From NCBI RefSeq assembly GCF_902726565.1, contig NZ_CACVAF010000005.1, positions 248,001 through 312,000 of the forward strand: a stretch of 64,000 nt of DNA, read 5' to 3'. The DNA is from Yersinia vastinensis (GTDB lineage: Bacteria > Pseudomonadota > Gammaproteobacteria > Enterobacterales > Enterobacteriaceae). Position 1 is the first letter of the stretch, and each line of letters begins with the position of its first letter. Positions 48,564 through 57,928 of the stretch are shown here, one piece after another. Below the pieces are notes generated by a model that saw nothing but the letters and a program-made list of their open reading frames with translations, was not told where the DNA came from and ran no database searches. Made by a program: the position numbers and the translations under genes.

Positions 48564-50633
48564 ATGAAGCATCATCTCAGCCTCTCTATGCTCCTCCTTA
48601 TATCACCAGCAGTGATGGCTAACTGGTCACTACAGCATTTCCCGGCATTTACTGAGCAAGATAGCGGGGTTTTTGTCAGCAGCAGTGCGCTAACCAAAGG
48701 TGAATATTCGCTCAAGTTTTATCAAAATAAGCAGTGTTGGCAACCCACTGGTCCTGTAAAACTGAATCAGACGTTTTCACTGCAACCTTGCCAGAATCAG
48801 ACCGATATTCAGTGGCGACTGTTCCGCGATGGTCAGTATCAGGTGCGCATTGATACGCGCAGCGGCACCCCAACACTCACCTTGAATATCAAAGAGCCAG
48901 TAGTCGAAGCTATCAGTGTCGTGGCACACAGCTGTCAGCGCTGGGATGGTAAACCCGTAACCCTTAATGTGAGCAAAACTTTTTCTGAAGGTGAAATGGT
49001 ACGGGAGTTCTACTCCGGTCAAATCGCGAAAGTTTCTCTTGGAAAAATCACACTGCAACCCAGCCCGGAGAGTGGCGGTTTACTGCTGCTGGAATCAGCG
49101 CAAACTCAGCAAGCCGCACCATTCAGTTGGCAGAATGCCACCGTCTATTTTGCGCTGACGGATCGATTCAAAAATGGCAATCCAGCTAATGACCACAGCT
49201 ATGGTCGCCATGGCGATGGTATGCAGGAAATCGGGACTTTTCATGGTGGGGATCTGGCTGGATTAACGGAAAAACTTGATTATCTGCAACAGCTTGGCGT
49301 CAATGCATTATGGATAAGCTCACCACTAGAGCAAATCCACGGCTGGGTTGGGGGAGGCACCAAAGGCGACTTCCCACATTATGCCTACCATGGCTATTAT
49401 GGGCTGGATTGGACACGTCTGGATGCCAATATGGGCACCGAGAAAGAGCTGCACAATCTGGTTGAACAAGCCCACAAACGCGGCATTCGCATTCTCTTTG
49501 ATGTGGTAATGAATCACGTCGGATACGCCACCTTGGCCGATATGCAAAGTTATCAGTTTGGTGCCCTTTATCTGCAAAACGATCAGTTAGAAAAAACCTT
49601 GGGTAAAAACTGGACAGACTGGACTCCCGGTAAAGGACAAACTTGGCATAGTTTTAATGATTACATCAATTTTAGTGATAAAACCGCGTGGGATAATTGG
49701 TGGGGCAAGAAGTGGATCCGCACCGATATTGGTGATTATGACTCCCCCGGCTATGACGATTTAACCATGTCGTTAGCTTTCCTGCCGGACATCAAAACAG
49801 AATCGACCCAACCCAGTGGTCTGCCCGTATTTTACCGCCACAAACCGGATACCGCAGCACGGGAAATCCCCGGGGCCACACCGCGAGATTACCTCACACA
49901 ATGGTTGAGCCAATGGGTTCGTGATTATGGTATCGACGGTTTTCGGGTTGATACCGCCAAACATGTTGAGAAACCCGCCTGGCAACAGCTTAAGCAGCAA
50001 ACTACCGCAGCACTGGCAGCCTGGAAAGCGGCTCATCCTGATCAAGCGCTGGATGACTTGCCGTTCTGGATGACAGGAGAAGCCTGGGGTCATGGGGTAA
50101 TGAAGAGCGATTACTACCAAAATGGCTTCGATGCCATGATTAACTTTGATTTTCAGGATCAAGCCAAACAGGCACTAACGTGCTTCTCATCCATTGATGG
50201 TACTTATCAACAAATGGCGGATAAGCTGCAAGGTTTCAATGTATTGAGTTACATTTCATCTCATGATACGCGGCTATTTTTTAAAGACGATGCACAACAG
50301 TCTTTGGTGAAACAGCAACGGGCGGGTGATCTGCTACTGCTGGCACCGGGAGCAGTGCAAATTTTCTATGGTGATGAAAGTGGGCGAGAATTTGGCCCAA
50401 CGGGGTCTGACCCATTGCAGGGCACGCGTTCTGATATGAACTGGAATGAGCTGACCGGCGCCAAAGGTGCACTATTGGCACATTGGCAGAAAGTCAGCCA
50501 ATTCCGCGCCCGTCACCCCGCCATTGGTGCTGGGGTGCAGCAATCCCAGCAAACGGCTGATTATTATGCCTTTAGTCGCCAACACCAAGGCGATAAAGTG
50601 CTGGTCGTTTGGGTTGGCGACAAAAAAGAGTGA
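48564..50633 (+). CDS. malS: Periplasmic alpha-amylase MalS
   Basis: A 689-residue secreted alpha-amylase (E. coli 676). The signal peptide cuts near VMA|NW. The first about 180 residues are a beta-rich N-terminal region with Cys pairs. The GH13 barrel follows: DVVMNHVG, GFRVDTAKHV with the nucleophile Asp, GEAWGHG with the acid Glu, and SHDTRLF. It degrades maltodextrins in the periplasm, supplying shorter chains for import. It is followed by avtA, as in E. coli. Confidence 0.95.
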   Translation: MKHHLSLSMLLLISPAVMANWSLQHFPAFTEQDSGVFVSSSALTKGEYSLKFYQNKQCWQPTGPVKLNQTFSLQPCQNQTDIQWRLFRDGQYQVRIDTRSGTPTLTLNIKEPVVEAISVVAHSCQRWDGKPVTLNVSKTFSEGEMVREFYSGQIAKVSLGKITLQPSPESGGLLLLESAQTQQAAPFSWQNATVYFALTDRFKNGNPANDHSYGRHGDGMQEIGTFHGGDLAGLTEKLDYLQQLGVNALWISSPLEQIHGWVGGGTKGDFPHYAYHGYYGLDWTRLDANMGTEKELHNLVEQAHKRGIRILFDVVMNHVGYATLADMQSYQFGALYLQNDQLEKTLGKNWTDWTPGKGQTWHSFNDYINFSDKTAWDNWWGKKWIRTDIGDYDSPGYDDLTMSLAFLPDIKTESTQPSGLPVFYRHKPDTAAREIPGATPRDYLTQWLSQWVRDYGIDGFRVDTAKHVEKPAWQQLKQQTTAALAAWKAAHPDQALDDLPFWMTGEAWGHGVMKSDYYQNGFDAMINFDFQDQAKQALTCFSSIDGTYQQMADKLQGFNVLSYISSHDTRLFFKDDAQQSLVKQQRAGDLLLLAPGAVQIFYGDESGREFGPTGSDPLQGTRSDMNWNELTGAKGALLAHWQKVSQFRARHPAIGAGVQQSQQTADYYAFSRQHQGDKVLVVWVGDKKE

Positions 50634-50658
50634 ATTAGCACATTATTCCGCAAAAACA

Positions 50659-50689
50659 CTTCCTGCCGATATTTTCACGCGGCAGGAAG
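50659..50689 (+). terminator. Hairpin after malS
   Basis: A perfect 10-bp stem (CTTCCTGCCG / CGGCAGGAAG) with an 11-base loop, 26 bases after the malS stop; the T-tail is weak. Confidence 0.6.
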
Positions 50690-50768
50690 AAATCTTTCCG
50701 CATTGCACCCGCTTTTATCTGCGAGTATGGTACTTGTTCACTTACGGATAACAATAAATTTTCATCTT

Positions 50769-52022
50769 ATGAAGTTCTCACTTTTCGGCGACAAATTTAC
50801 CCGCTATGCGGGTATTACCAGACTGATGGACGACCTCAACGACGGCCTAAGAACCCCCGGTTCAATCATGCTTGGCGGGGGTAATCCGGCACATATCCCT
50901 GAGATGGATGCTTATTTCCAGCAACTGTGTCAGGAGATGCTGGAGCGCGGTCAACTGACCGAAGCGTTGTGCAATTATGATGGGCCACAAGGCAAAGATT
51001 TGCTGCTAAAAGCGCTGGCAAAAATGCTACGTGACGAGCTAGGTTGGCAAATTGAGCCACAGAATATTGCACTGACAAATGGTAGCCAAAGTGCATTTTT
51101 CTACTTATTTAATTTATTCGCTGGCCGCTACGCTGATGGTAGCCGTCGCCGAGTATTATTCCCACTCGCACCTGAGTATCTTGGTTACGCTGACGCGGGT
51201 CTGGATGAAGACCTATTTGTCTCTGCCAAACCTAATATTGAGTTACTGCCAGAAGGCCAATTCAAGTATCACGTTGATTTCGAGCACCTCAATATTACCG
51301 ATGATATTGGGCTTATCTGTGTCTCGCGGCCGACCAACCCGACCGGTAATGTTATTACTGATGAAGAGTTAATCCGCCTTGATGCTATTGCTCAACAGCG
51401 TGATATTCCGCTATTGATTGATAATGCCTATGGTGTCCCCTTCCCCGGCATTATTTTTACTGAGGCAACACCGCTGTGGAACCCGAACATTATCCTGTGC
51501 ATGAGTTTGTCAAAACTTGGCCTACCGGGATCGCGTTGTGGGATTGTGATTGCTGATGAGAAAGTGATTTCTGCTATCACCAACATGAATGGCATTATCA
51601 GTTTATCACCGGGCAGCATGGGGCCAGCTATCGCCGCGGAAATGATTGAACGCGGTGATTTATTACGTCTATCCAACGAAGTGATTCGTCCCTTCTATTT
51701 TGATCGGGTGCAGCAGACCATCGCTATTTTGCGTCGATATCTCCCACCTGAGCGCTGTCTTATCCACAAACCAGAGGGGGCCATCTTCCTGTGGTTATGG
51801 TTTAAAGATTTGCCGATCAGTACCGAGTTGCTCTATCAGCGCCTGAAAAAACGTGGCGTGTTGATGGTGCCCGGCCACTACTTCTTTCCCGGACTGGGAT
51901 ATGACTGGCCGCACACCCACCAGTGTATGCGAATGAACTATGTGCCGGAACCTGAGCAGATCGAAAAAGGGGTAGCCATTTTAGCGGAAGAAATTGAGCT
52001 GGCGTTTCAGGGAGCGGAGTGA
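50769..52022 (+). CDS. avtA: Valine-pyruvate aminotransferase AvtA
   Basis: A 417-residue fold-type I PLP aminotransferase, the E. coli length, that makes valine or alanine by transfer with pyruvate. I start at ATG 50769 (MKFSLFGDKFTRYAGITRLM); the longer in-frame start at 50703 would enter the malS hairpin region. LGGGNPAHIPEM, YDGPQGKDLL and the PLP Lys region CMSLSKLGLPGSRCG are conserved. The end DWPHTHQCMRMNYVPEPEQI is typical. No strong ribosome-binding site is visible. It is convergent with yidE. Confidence 0.95.
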   Translation: MKFSLFGDKFTRYAGITRLMDDLNDGLRTPGSIMLGGGNPAHIPEMDAYFQQLCQEMLERGQLTEALCNYDGPQGKDLLLKALAKMLRDELGWQIEPQNIALTNGSQSAFFYLFNLFAGRYADGSRRRVLFPLAPEYLGYADAGLDEDLFVSAKPNIELLPEGQFKYHVDFEHLNITDDIGLICVSRPTNPTGNVITDEELIRLDAIAQQRDIPLLIDNAYGVPFPGIIFTEATPLWNPNIILCMSLSKLGLPGSRCGIVIADEKVISAITNMNGIISLSPGSMGPAIAAEMIERGDLLRLSNEVIRPFYFDRVQQTIAILRRYLPPERCLIHKPEGAIFLWLWFKDLPISTELLYQRLKKRGVLMVPGHYFFPGLGYDWPHTHQCMRMNYVPEPEQIEKGVAILAEEIELAFQGAE

Positions 52023-52042
52023 TTTCTCGAAAGCAATTAAAA

Positions 52043-52074
52043 CATCCCCTGCGGACTTGAGCCCGCAGGGGATG
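52043..52074. terminator. Hairpin between convergent avtA and yidE
   Basis: A perfect 12-bp inverted repeat (CATCCCCTGCGG / CCGCAGGGGATG) with an 8-base loop in the 58-base gap. Probably a shared terminator. Confidence 0.65.
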
Positions 52075-52080
52075 AGTTAG

Positions 52081-53742
52081 CTACATCGTAGTCCAAAACA
52101 GTACCGCCAAAATCTGTGGCGACATTATTCGTAAGAACATCGCCAACGGATAAACGGTGGCATAAGACAGCGCCGCCGCACCGCTGGTTGGGTGTAAGCC
52201 ATTAGCAAATGCTAGCGCCGGAGGATCGGTCATTGACCCGGCGAGCATGCCGCACAATGTCAGATAGTTCATCTTGACCAGCATGCGCGCCAGAATACCC
52301 ACCGTCAGTAATGGTATCCCCGTTATCATCGCGCCATAACCAATCCACGCCAGTCCATCTCCATTTACCAGCGTATTGATAAAATCACCGCCGGATTTCA
52401 ACCCTACCACGGACAAGAACAGCACAATCCCCAACTCCCGCAACGCCAAGTTGGCACTCGGTGGCATAAACCAATACAACTTCCCAATACTACCAATACG
52501 TCCAAGAATTAATGCCACAACTAGCGGGCCACCCGCCAAGCCTAAACGCAATGCTGCCGGAAACCCCGGTATAAAGAGCGGAATGGATCCTAATAACACT
52601 CCCAACCCAACGCCGATAAAGACCGGGAGCATTTGCACTTGTTGCAGTTTCTGTTGTGCGTTACCAACCACAGCCGAGACTGCCTCAATCGCTTCTGGGC
52701 GACCAACCAAATTAAGGATGTCACCGAATTGCAGACTCGCGCTATTACTGGCAACCAGCTCAATGCCCGCACGATTCAGACGGGTAATAACCACGTCATA
52801 CTTTTGCTTCAAGTTAAGGTCACGAATTTTTTTACCCAACACCGCCTCGTTGGTGACCACCACGCGGGCTGTTTGCAGCGTGGTACCGGCGGTAGACAAT
52901 GTGACATCGACCTCTTCCCCCACCACCAGCCGCACTTTCTCCAAAGCATCACGCTGCCCCACTAAATGCAGATAGTCCCCCAGCTCAATGACGGTGGCTG
53001 GCAACGGCACCATCAGTAAATCTCCTCGTTTTAACCGAGAGCAGACCACTTCATCACTGTTGAGCAGCGGCACATCCTGCACGGATAAACCATTCAAATT
53101 AGGGTTACGCACCGCCACGTTCATGGTCTGGAGCAATTCACGGTTTTGCCCGTGGCTGCTATCAAAATCTTTCGCTTCACGATCGACGTTGATTTTAAAG
53201 AATAAACGGATCAGCCACATCACAAGCAAAATGCCACAAATACCAAATGGATAGGCCATGGCATAGCCCATCCCCATTTGGCTGACCAATTGAGGTGGTG
53301 AACCTAAATCAGTGAGAATTTGCTGTGCCGCCCCGAGTGCTGGGGTGTTAGTGACTGCACCGGAAAATACGCCCAAAATAATAGGCAGTGGCACAGCGAA
53401 CAATTTATGGATAATTGCCGTGACTAACCCACCAACAATCACCATCAGAATGGCAAAACAGTTGAGTCGTAGCCCTGATACCCGCAGTGAAGAGAAGAAA
53501 CCCGGTCCCACCTGAATCCCGATAGTGTAAACAAACAGAATCAGACCAAATTCTTGGATGAAATGCAGCATGTCCCCATTGAGTACCAGCTGATATGTTT
53601 GTGCAAAATGGCCCACAATAATGCCACCAAAGAGCACTCCGCCAATACCTAACCCCACACCATAGATTTTCCAATTACCGATCCATAACCCCAATACGGC
53701 GACCAGCGCCAACATACTGACGGTAAGGGCGATAGCACTCAT
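52081..53742 (-). CDS. yidE: AspT/YidE-family transporter YidE
   Basis: A 553-residue inner-membrane protein, identical in length to E. coli YidE. Two membrane halves of about five TM segments each flank a central cytoplasmic part with two RCK_C domains ([20 protein letters not shown]-like and [18 protein letters not shown]). [18 protein letters not shown] and [19 protein letters not shown] are family hallmarks of the aspartate:alanine antiporter group. The substrate in enterobacteria is not known. Confidence 0.95.
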   Translation of the reverse strand: MSAIALTVSMLALVAVLGLWIGNWKIYGVGLGIGGVLFGGIIVGHFAQTYQLVLNGDMLHFIQEFGLILFVYTIGIQVGPGFFSSLRVSGLRLNCFAILMVIVGGLVTAIIHKLFAVPLPIILGVFSGAVTNTPALGAAQQILTDLGSPPQLVSQMGMGYAMAYPFGICGILLVMWLIRLFFKINVDREAKDFDSSHGQNRELLQTMNVAVRNPNLNGLSVQDVPLLNSDEVVCSRLKRGDLLMVPLPATVIELGDYLHLVGQRDALEKVRLVVGEEVDVTLSTAGTTLQTARVVVTNEAVLGKKIRDLNLKQKYDVVITRLNRAGIELVASNSASLQFGDILNLVGRPEAIEAVSAVVGNAQQKLQQVQMLPVFIGVGLGVLLGSIPLFIPGFPAALRLGLAGGPLVVALILGRIGSIGKLYWFMPPSANLALRELGIVLFLSVVGLKSGGDFINTLVNGDGLAWIGYGAMITGIPLLTVGILARMLVKMNYLTLCGMLAGSMTDPPALAFANGLHPTSGAAALSYATVYPLAMFLRIMSPQILAVLFWTTM

Positions 53743-53882
53743 AAATCACTTCCTTGCCTAAGTTTAAAAACGGGTCGGCCATGTGGAATATCGCTCATGT
53801 CATACATGGCCTTAAATTCTTACAATTAGTAAGGATTCTGTCAGAAGGGGGGGCGGTTGAATGTGGGATGCACCACAAAATG

Positions 53883-53910
53883 CACCGGAGAGCGGGGAAT
53901 CTCTCCGGTG
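53883..53910 (-). terminator. Distal hairpin downstream of ibpB
   Basis: A perfect 10-bp stem (CACCGGAGAG / CTCTCCGGTG) with an 8-base loop. On the minus strand it is followed by CATTTTG. It lies beyond a first hairpin at 53972-53998, so the ibp transcript has two candidate stops in series. Confidence 0.6.
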
Positions 53911-53971
53911 AAAAAATTAACAGATAAAAAGCATGACGCTAAAAGGACACAACAAGGAGAGGGTAAATCTT

Positions 53972-53998
53972 ACCGGCACCCCGGAGAGAGGTGCCGGT
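53972..53998 (-). terminator. Proximal hairpin downstream of ibpB
   Basis: A 9-bp perfect stem (ACCGGCACC / GGTGCCGGT) begins 9 bases after the ibpB stop. The T-tail is poor (AAGATTT). Confidence 0.55.
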
Positions 53999-54006
53999 CA
54001 TCATAA

Positions 54007-54471
54007 TTACTGCTGTTCACTTGTCGCCGGATTATCTAATACCGGGCGCTCTTGAGGTGCAGCACTGCCGATACTAATGCGCTGTGGTTGCAACGCTTCT
54101 GGCACTTGGCGCAGCAAATCAATGTGCAGCAGGCCATTCTCAAATTGAGCATTATCAACATTCAGATGCTCAGCCAGAGTGAAGGTCAATGAAAACTCTT
54201 TACGAATCAGACCTTGATGCAGGTATTCAACCTGTTTTTCCGCTGGTGTTGGCTTACCGCGAACAGTTAAACGCGGGCCTTCAACTTCAATATCCAGTTC
54301 GCTCTGTTTAAAACCGGCCAATGCCAGTGAGATGCGATAGTGGTTATCGTCAGTTTTCTCAATATTGTATGGGGGGAACCCCTGAGCATCCTGACCGCCC
54401 TGCATTGAGCTGGCTAATTTATCAAAACCAATCCACTGACGAAGCAAAGGTGACAAATCATAATTACGCAT
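54007..54471 (-). CDS. ibpB: Small heat-shock protein IbpB
   Basis: A 154-residue inclusion-body-binding chaperone. The start [20 protein letters not shown] is typical; the alpha-crystallin domain spans about 35-125 ([26 protein letters not shown]-type turn, [21 protein letters not shown]). The C-terminal I-x-I motif is ISI (PQRISIGSA). It works with IbpA to keep aggregated proteins refoldable. It lies 186 bases after ibpA and has its own thermometer hairpin at the ribosome-binding site. Confidence 0.95.
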   Translation of the reverse strand: MRNYDLSPLLRQWIGFDKLASSMQGGQDAQGFPPYNIEKTDDNHYRISLALAGFKQSELDIEVEGPRLTVRGKPTPAEKQVEYLHQGLIRKEFSLTFTLAEHLNVDNAQFENGLLHIDLLRQVPEALQPQRISIGSAAPQERPVLDNPATSEQQ

Positions 54472-54479
54472 AAATATAA

Positions 54480-54496
54480 CTCCTTCTTTGAAGCGA
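54480..54496 (-). promoter_or_regulatory. ROSE-type RNA thermometer hairpin at ibpB
   Basis: The mRNA reads UCGCU-UCAAAGA-AGGAG just before ibpB, so the U-Y-GCU element pairs with the AGGAG ribosome-binding site. This is the core of ROSE thermometers, which melt on heat shock. Confidence 0.75.
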
Positions 54497-54657
54497 GATA
54501 AGATAATAAACAGTCACGAATTTTCGATATAAAAAACCCTAACGCAAAATGCTGGCGTTATATTATTTTTCACTCTCAATTCGTCACCGGTTAGCCCCCG
54601 ATTACGGCAGGCCAAACTCCGTATTAATAATGCGACTAGCTCACATTATTCAGCAAA

Positions 54658-55071
54658 TTACTTAATTTCAATACGACGTGGTTTTAAGCTTTCTGGTACT
54701 AACCGCTCCAGATCGATATACAGCAATCCATTCACTAAGTTGGCACCTTTGATTTTAATATGCTCTGCCAACTGGAATTTCCGCTCGAAATTACGTTCAG
54801 CGATACCTTGGTATAAATAGGTTTTCTGTGCAGGTTCACCAGCGTGAGCACCACGAACAATCAACATATTATCTTGTGTGGACACGTCCAGTTCCTGCTC
54901 TGCAAAGCCTGCCACCGCGATAGCAATGCGGTAGTTGTTTTCGTCGACCAATTCGACGTTATAAGGAGGATAACCGCCATTGCTTTGGTTCTGGCCGGAT
55001 TCTAATAAATTAAATAACCGGTCAAAGCCGATAGCTGAACGATAGAGTGGTGCAAGCTCGGAATTACGCAT
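54658..55071 (-). CDS. ibpA: Small heat-shock protein IbpA
   Basis: A 137-residue chaperone, the E. coli length. [20 protein letters not shown] is the family start, [19 protein letters not shown] and [20 protein letters not shown] lie in the alpha-crystallin domain, and the chain ends with the I-x-I motif in RRIEIK. It is the first gene of ibpAB, preceded by a thermometer hairpin and a sigma-32 promoter. Yersinia and E. coli keep this locus beside yidQ. Confidence 0.96.
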   Translation of the reverse strand: MRNSELAPLYRSAIGFDRLFNLLESGQNQSNGGYPPYNVELVDENNYRIAIAVAGFAEQELDVSTQDNMLIVRGAHAGEPAQKTYLYQGIAERNFERKFQLAEHIKIKGANLVNGLLYIDLERLVPESLKPRRIEIK

Positions 55072-55079
55072 AAAGACTG

Positions 55080-55100
55080 CCTCCTAAATATATTAGCAAG
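55080..55100 (-). promoter_or_regulatory. ROSE-type RNA thermometer hairpin at ibpA
   Basis: The mRNA reads CUUGCU-AAUAUAUUU-AGGAGG before ibpA. The UUGCU element can pair with AGGAG and hide the ribosome-binding site. The longer leader up to the promoter (about 110 bases) can form further stems such as GCCUGUCCUUGG/CCAAGGACAGGC-like pairs. Confidence 0.82.
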
Positions 55101-55190
55101 GGTGTTATCATATTTTCTATTAAGCCTTCCACCAAGGACAGGCTTGTGGTCCGAATACCCTGTCGGCGTATTCTTTCTGACCTGATAATA

Positions 55191-55218
55191 AAATGGGTCC
55201 TACCTTTTTCTTTTCAAG
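55191..55218 (-). promoter_or_regulatory. Sigma-32 heat-shock promoter of ibpAB
   Basis: On the minus strand CTTGAAA (-35) is followed after 14 bases by CCCATTT (-10), a close match to the sigma-32 consensus CTTGAAA-N13/17-CCCCATNT. It would give a leader of about 110 bases that includes the thermometer. No other gene lies in 55072-55480. Confidence 0.78.
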
Positions 55219-55480
55219 AGCAAAATCAAAAAAAATTTAAGGAAAAAATCCTAATCAGATGTTTATTAATATAATAATTCGATAAATGCGTTGCCATAAC
55301 TTACACTTAAAAGCTGTTACGCCAGAAGATTGAATCTTTGACCATAGGAACTGTCTGTAAGAGGGTATGAAAATCGTGACAAAACCTGATACTGATAGCA
55401 AATGAGTTCATATAACCTATTTATCAATACTGACCCTATAGCCTGATAATCGCCCGGTATGATGAGAGCTGAATAAAATA

Positions 55481-55807
55481 ATGAGAAATACAGTTATCCC
55501 TTTTGTTACCGGCTGTTCGCTACTTTTATCTAGCGGATGCTCCAGCATTATGACGCACACGAGCAGCAGTCAAGGTTATTACTCAGGTACAGAAGCCAAT
55601 GTGGCCATGCTCAAAGATGACAATACCGGCTGGGCATTGCGCCCCTTGCTGGCAGTGGATCTACCATTCTCTGCGGTAATGGATACCCTGCTACTACCCT
55701 ATGATTATTTACGTTCTGACAGTGAGGATAAAATGGCCAACTCACCGCGTGAACGTGTCCGCCAGTCTGAAACTGAAAATCAGACGGCAACGGCTCCACC
55801 ACAATAA
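55481..55807 (+). CDS. yidQ: YceK/YidQ-family lipoprotein YidQ
   Basis: A 108-residue lipoprotein with lipobox LSSGC at about residue 19. It belongs to the DUF1375 (YceK/YidQ) family, with GYYSGTEANVAML, RPLLAVDLPFSAVMDTLLLP and YDYLRS. E. coli YidQ lies in the same place, divergent from ibpA and next to yidR. The function is unknown. The last 20 residues are polar and low in structure. Confidence 0.9.
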   Translation: MRNTVIPFVTGCSLLLSSGCSSIMTHTSSSQGYYSGTEANVAMLKDDNTGWALRPLLAVDLPFSAVMDTLLLPYDYLRSDSEDKMANSPRERVRQSETENQTATAPPQ

Positions 55808-55865
55808 CCCATACCCTTCTCCGTTATATTCGCAGCGCTCTTACCAATGTAAAAGCGCTAGCCGC

Positions 55866-57152
55866 TCACTCAGGCACATGTACGGTAAAGATTTGAGTGA
55901 ATCCGTCTATTTCCCGCATGAATGCAATTTGAGTTCCATCCGGTGAAAATACCACTGCATCCGCCAATGGTGCCACAGCACTTCGCGCGGTTAACCGCTG
56001 TAATTGGCCGGTTGTGCTATCACACAGCATCACACTGTTATCACTAACAAATGCCAAACAATGGCCTTGTGGATGCCAACTAAAAGCCGATTGAATCCCC
56101 TGCTCAGTCAATGTTAGCTGCCGTGGTTCCCCCCCATTTGGTGAAACCAACCACATCTGCACTATGCCGCTATCATCCTTCATCAGACAAGCAATGGCAC
56201 TGCCGTCAGGTGATGCGCGCAGCCAGTGCCGAGGGCTGGTGGCAAGACCGGGGAAGCGCCGCTCGGCAGTAAACGTTATTCGCCGCTGACTGACGCCCAT
56301 AGGTGGGGCTGGCAACGTGGTTTTCGTTCCCTCAAGTGGCTCTGCCCCAGCTTTAGCATAATCCCTATCATGCTCAGGTAAATCGGCAATATAGATTTCT
56401 GGAATTTTTTCACCTTGTGCCGAAAGCGTATCGCCAATAAATGCCAGCGCCCAACGCTGGCGGCGGCCATCGGCCTTCATATAACCTTGCGTACCGACCC
56501 ACCCCTCTTCATAAGCACGGTTTATCTGGTCACTGCCCGCCTGTGGCGTAGGTGTAGTGCGAGTGACTAACACACAGAAATGACTACCATCATATTCCCG
56601 CGGATGTTGTTTGGGTGGGTTGACACCATGTAACGGTAGAGCCACCCCCACATTGCGGCAATCCAACGCGGGATCTAACTCGTGCAATACGTGGTCGTTA
56701 TAGGTAAAACTCAGGCGACTGCCATCAGGGCTAAAAACATGCACATGGCTACCACCACGTAATGCGCCAGCTGTATAAGGTGCGCTAATATCCATGGCAT
56801 CCAGTGTCACCGCCAGTTCCCTGTCCGGTTCTGTCACAATCACCCCTCGGCGATGATGAAAATCATAATGCCAGTGGCTATCCGGATGCTCTGGCCCGTG
56901 GATAAACACATAACGTGCAGGCTCGTCCGGACTTACCGTCACCACACCCACATGCGCCCCCTGCTGGGCTCGATAAATAACTTCAATATGACGAGTTGAG
57001 CAATTAACTCGCTCAATGGTTAAGCCACTGAACGTACTGCCGTTAGGCCGCACATCATACGCCAGCCACTGGCTATCCGGTGTCCAGACATTGATATTGG
57101 TCAGTTGATGGCCCCTGGGAGCAAAGGTGAGTTGTTGTTCGTGAAAGGCCAT
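55866..57152 (-). CDS. yidR: DUF3748 beta-propeller protein YidR
   Basis: A 428-residue protein of the TolB-like propeller type (DUF3748, E. coli YidR). Repeated FSPDG-type blades are visible (HVFSPDGSRLSFTY, RASPDGSAIACLM, VVFSPDGTQIAFMRE). No signal peptide is seen, so it is probably cytoplasmic. It is convergent with yidQ and its neighbour order is as in E. coli. The function is not established. Confidence 0.88.
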   Translation of the reverse strand: MAFHEQQLTFAPRGHQLTNINVWTPDSQWLAYDVRPNGSTFSGLTIERVNCSTRHIEVIYRAQQGAHVGVVTVSPDEPARYVFIHGPEHPDSHWHYDFHHRRGVIVTEPDRELAVTLDAMDISAPYTAGALRGGSHVHVFSPDGSRLSFTYNDHVLHELDPALDCRNVGVALPLHGVNPPKQHPREYDGSHFCVLVTRTTPTPQAGSDQINRAYEEGWVGTQGYMKADGRRQRWALAFIGDTLSAQGEKIPEIYIADLPEHDRDYAKAGAEPLEGTKTTLPAPPMGVSQRRITFTAERRFPGLATSPRHWLRASPDGSAIACLMKDDSGIVQMWLVSPNGGEPRQLTLTEQGIQSAFSWHPQGHCLAFVSDNSVMLCDSTTGQLQRLTARSAVAPLADAVVFSPDGTQIAFMREIDGFTQIFTVHVPE

Positions 57153-57307
57153 ACTGACTCCGGAGACGATTGTGTTAGCGATTATTCATTACGCTAAATT
57201 ATATCACCCCCACTTCCCATTAATGTAAAAGCGAGTTGGCAATTATCAATAGCATTTTAGAAAAAAAAGTCTAATATGGATTTTAAATTCCAGAAAAAGT
57301 CCCCTCA

Positions 57308-57910
57308 ATGCTTAACCGATGCCAGCCCATTGCCGATGCAATCGCCACACTGTTCTCCCCCTATGCAGAAGTTGCTATTCACGACTTAACCAGCCAGAAA
57401 CTGGTTTATGTCGCTAATAACTATTCACAAAGGGAATTGGGGGAAGACTCCAATCTCAGTGACCTGCAATTTGACCAACACTCGCAGGTCATCGGCCCAT
57501 ACCAAAAGCGTAACTGGGATGGTCGGCAATTGCGCTCAATAAGCACCGTGCTGCGAGACGACACAGGGCAACCAGTCGGTCTGCTGTGTATTAATCTGGA
57601 TATTACCGTCTTTGAAAGTGCCAAAGCGGCGCTGGATATGTTCCTATCGGGACATCAATTACAGCCCCAGCCTGATGTCTTGTTCCAAGATGATTGGCAG
57701 GAACGGATCAACACTTACACTCATCACTGGCTTCAACAGCAGCAACTGACACTGGCGACGTTAAACAGTGTCAGCCGCCGTAAGCTCATTGAGGCGCTTT
57801 ATCAGCAGGGAGCATTTAACGGCAAAAATGCCGCAGGCTATGTCGCAAAAATCCTTAATATTGGCCGGGCTACCGTTTACAACCAGTTGAAAAACATCAA
57901 AAACAACTGA
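57308..57910 (+). CDS. YheO/DauR-like PAS-HTH transcriptional regulator
   Basis: A 200-residue regulator. The N-terminal YheO-type PAS domain has FSPYAEVAIHDLTSQKLVYVAN and VGLLCINLDI; the C-terminal helix-turn-helix is AAGYVAKILNIGRATVYNQL. It lies 18 bases before a PLP dehydratase gene and an OCD-family gene, so it probably controls them. Related regulators (DauR) control D-arginine use and others control amino-acid racemase or dehydratase operons. The inducer is unknown. Confidence 0.85.
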   Translation: MLNRCQPIADAIATLFSPYAEVAIHDLTSQKLVYVANNYSQRELGEDSNLSDLQFDQHSQVIGPYQKRNWDGRQLRSISTVLRDDTGQPVGLLCINLDITVFESAKAALDMFLSGHQLQPQPDVLFQDDWQERINTYTHHWLQQQQLTLATLNSVSRRKLIEALYQQGAFNGKNAAGYVAKILNIGRATVYNQLKNIKNN

Positions 57911-57928
57911 AAATTTAAAGGAACCGCT

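Noticed and set aside
53560-53600. A possible insertion-sequence end or attachment site near the right flank of any acquired locus
   Set aside because: I looked at the flanks of both AT-rich loci for inverted ends, tRNA genes and direct repeats and saw none.
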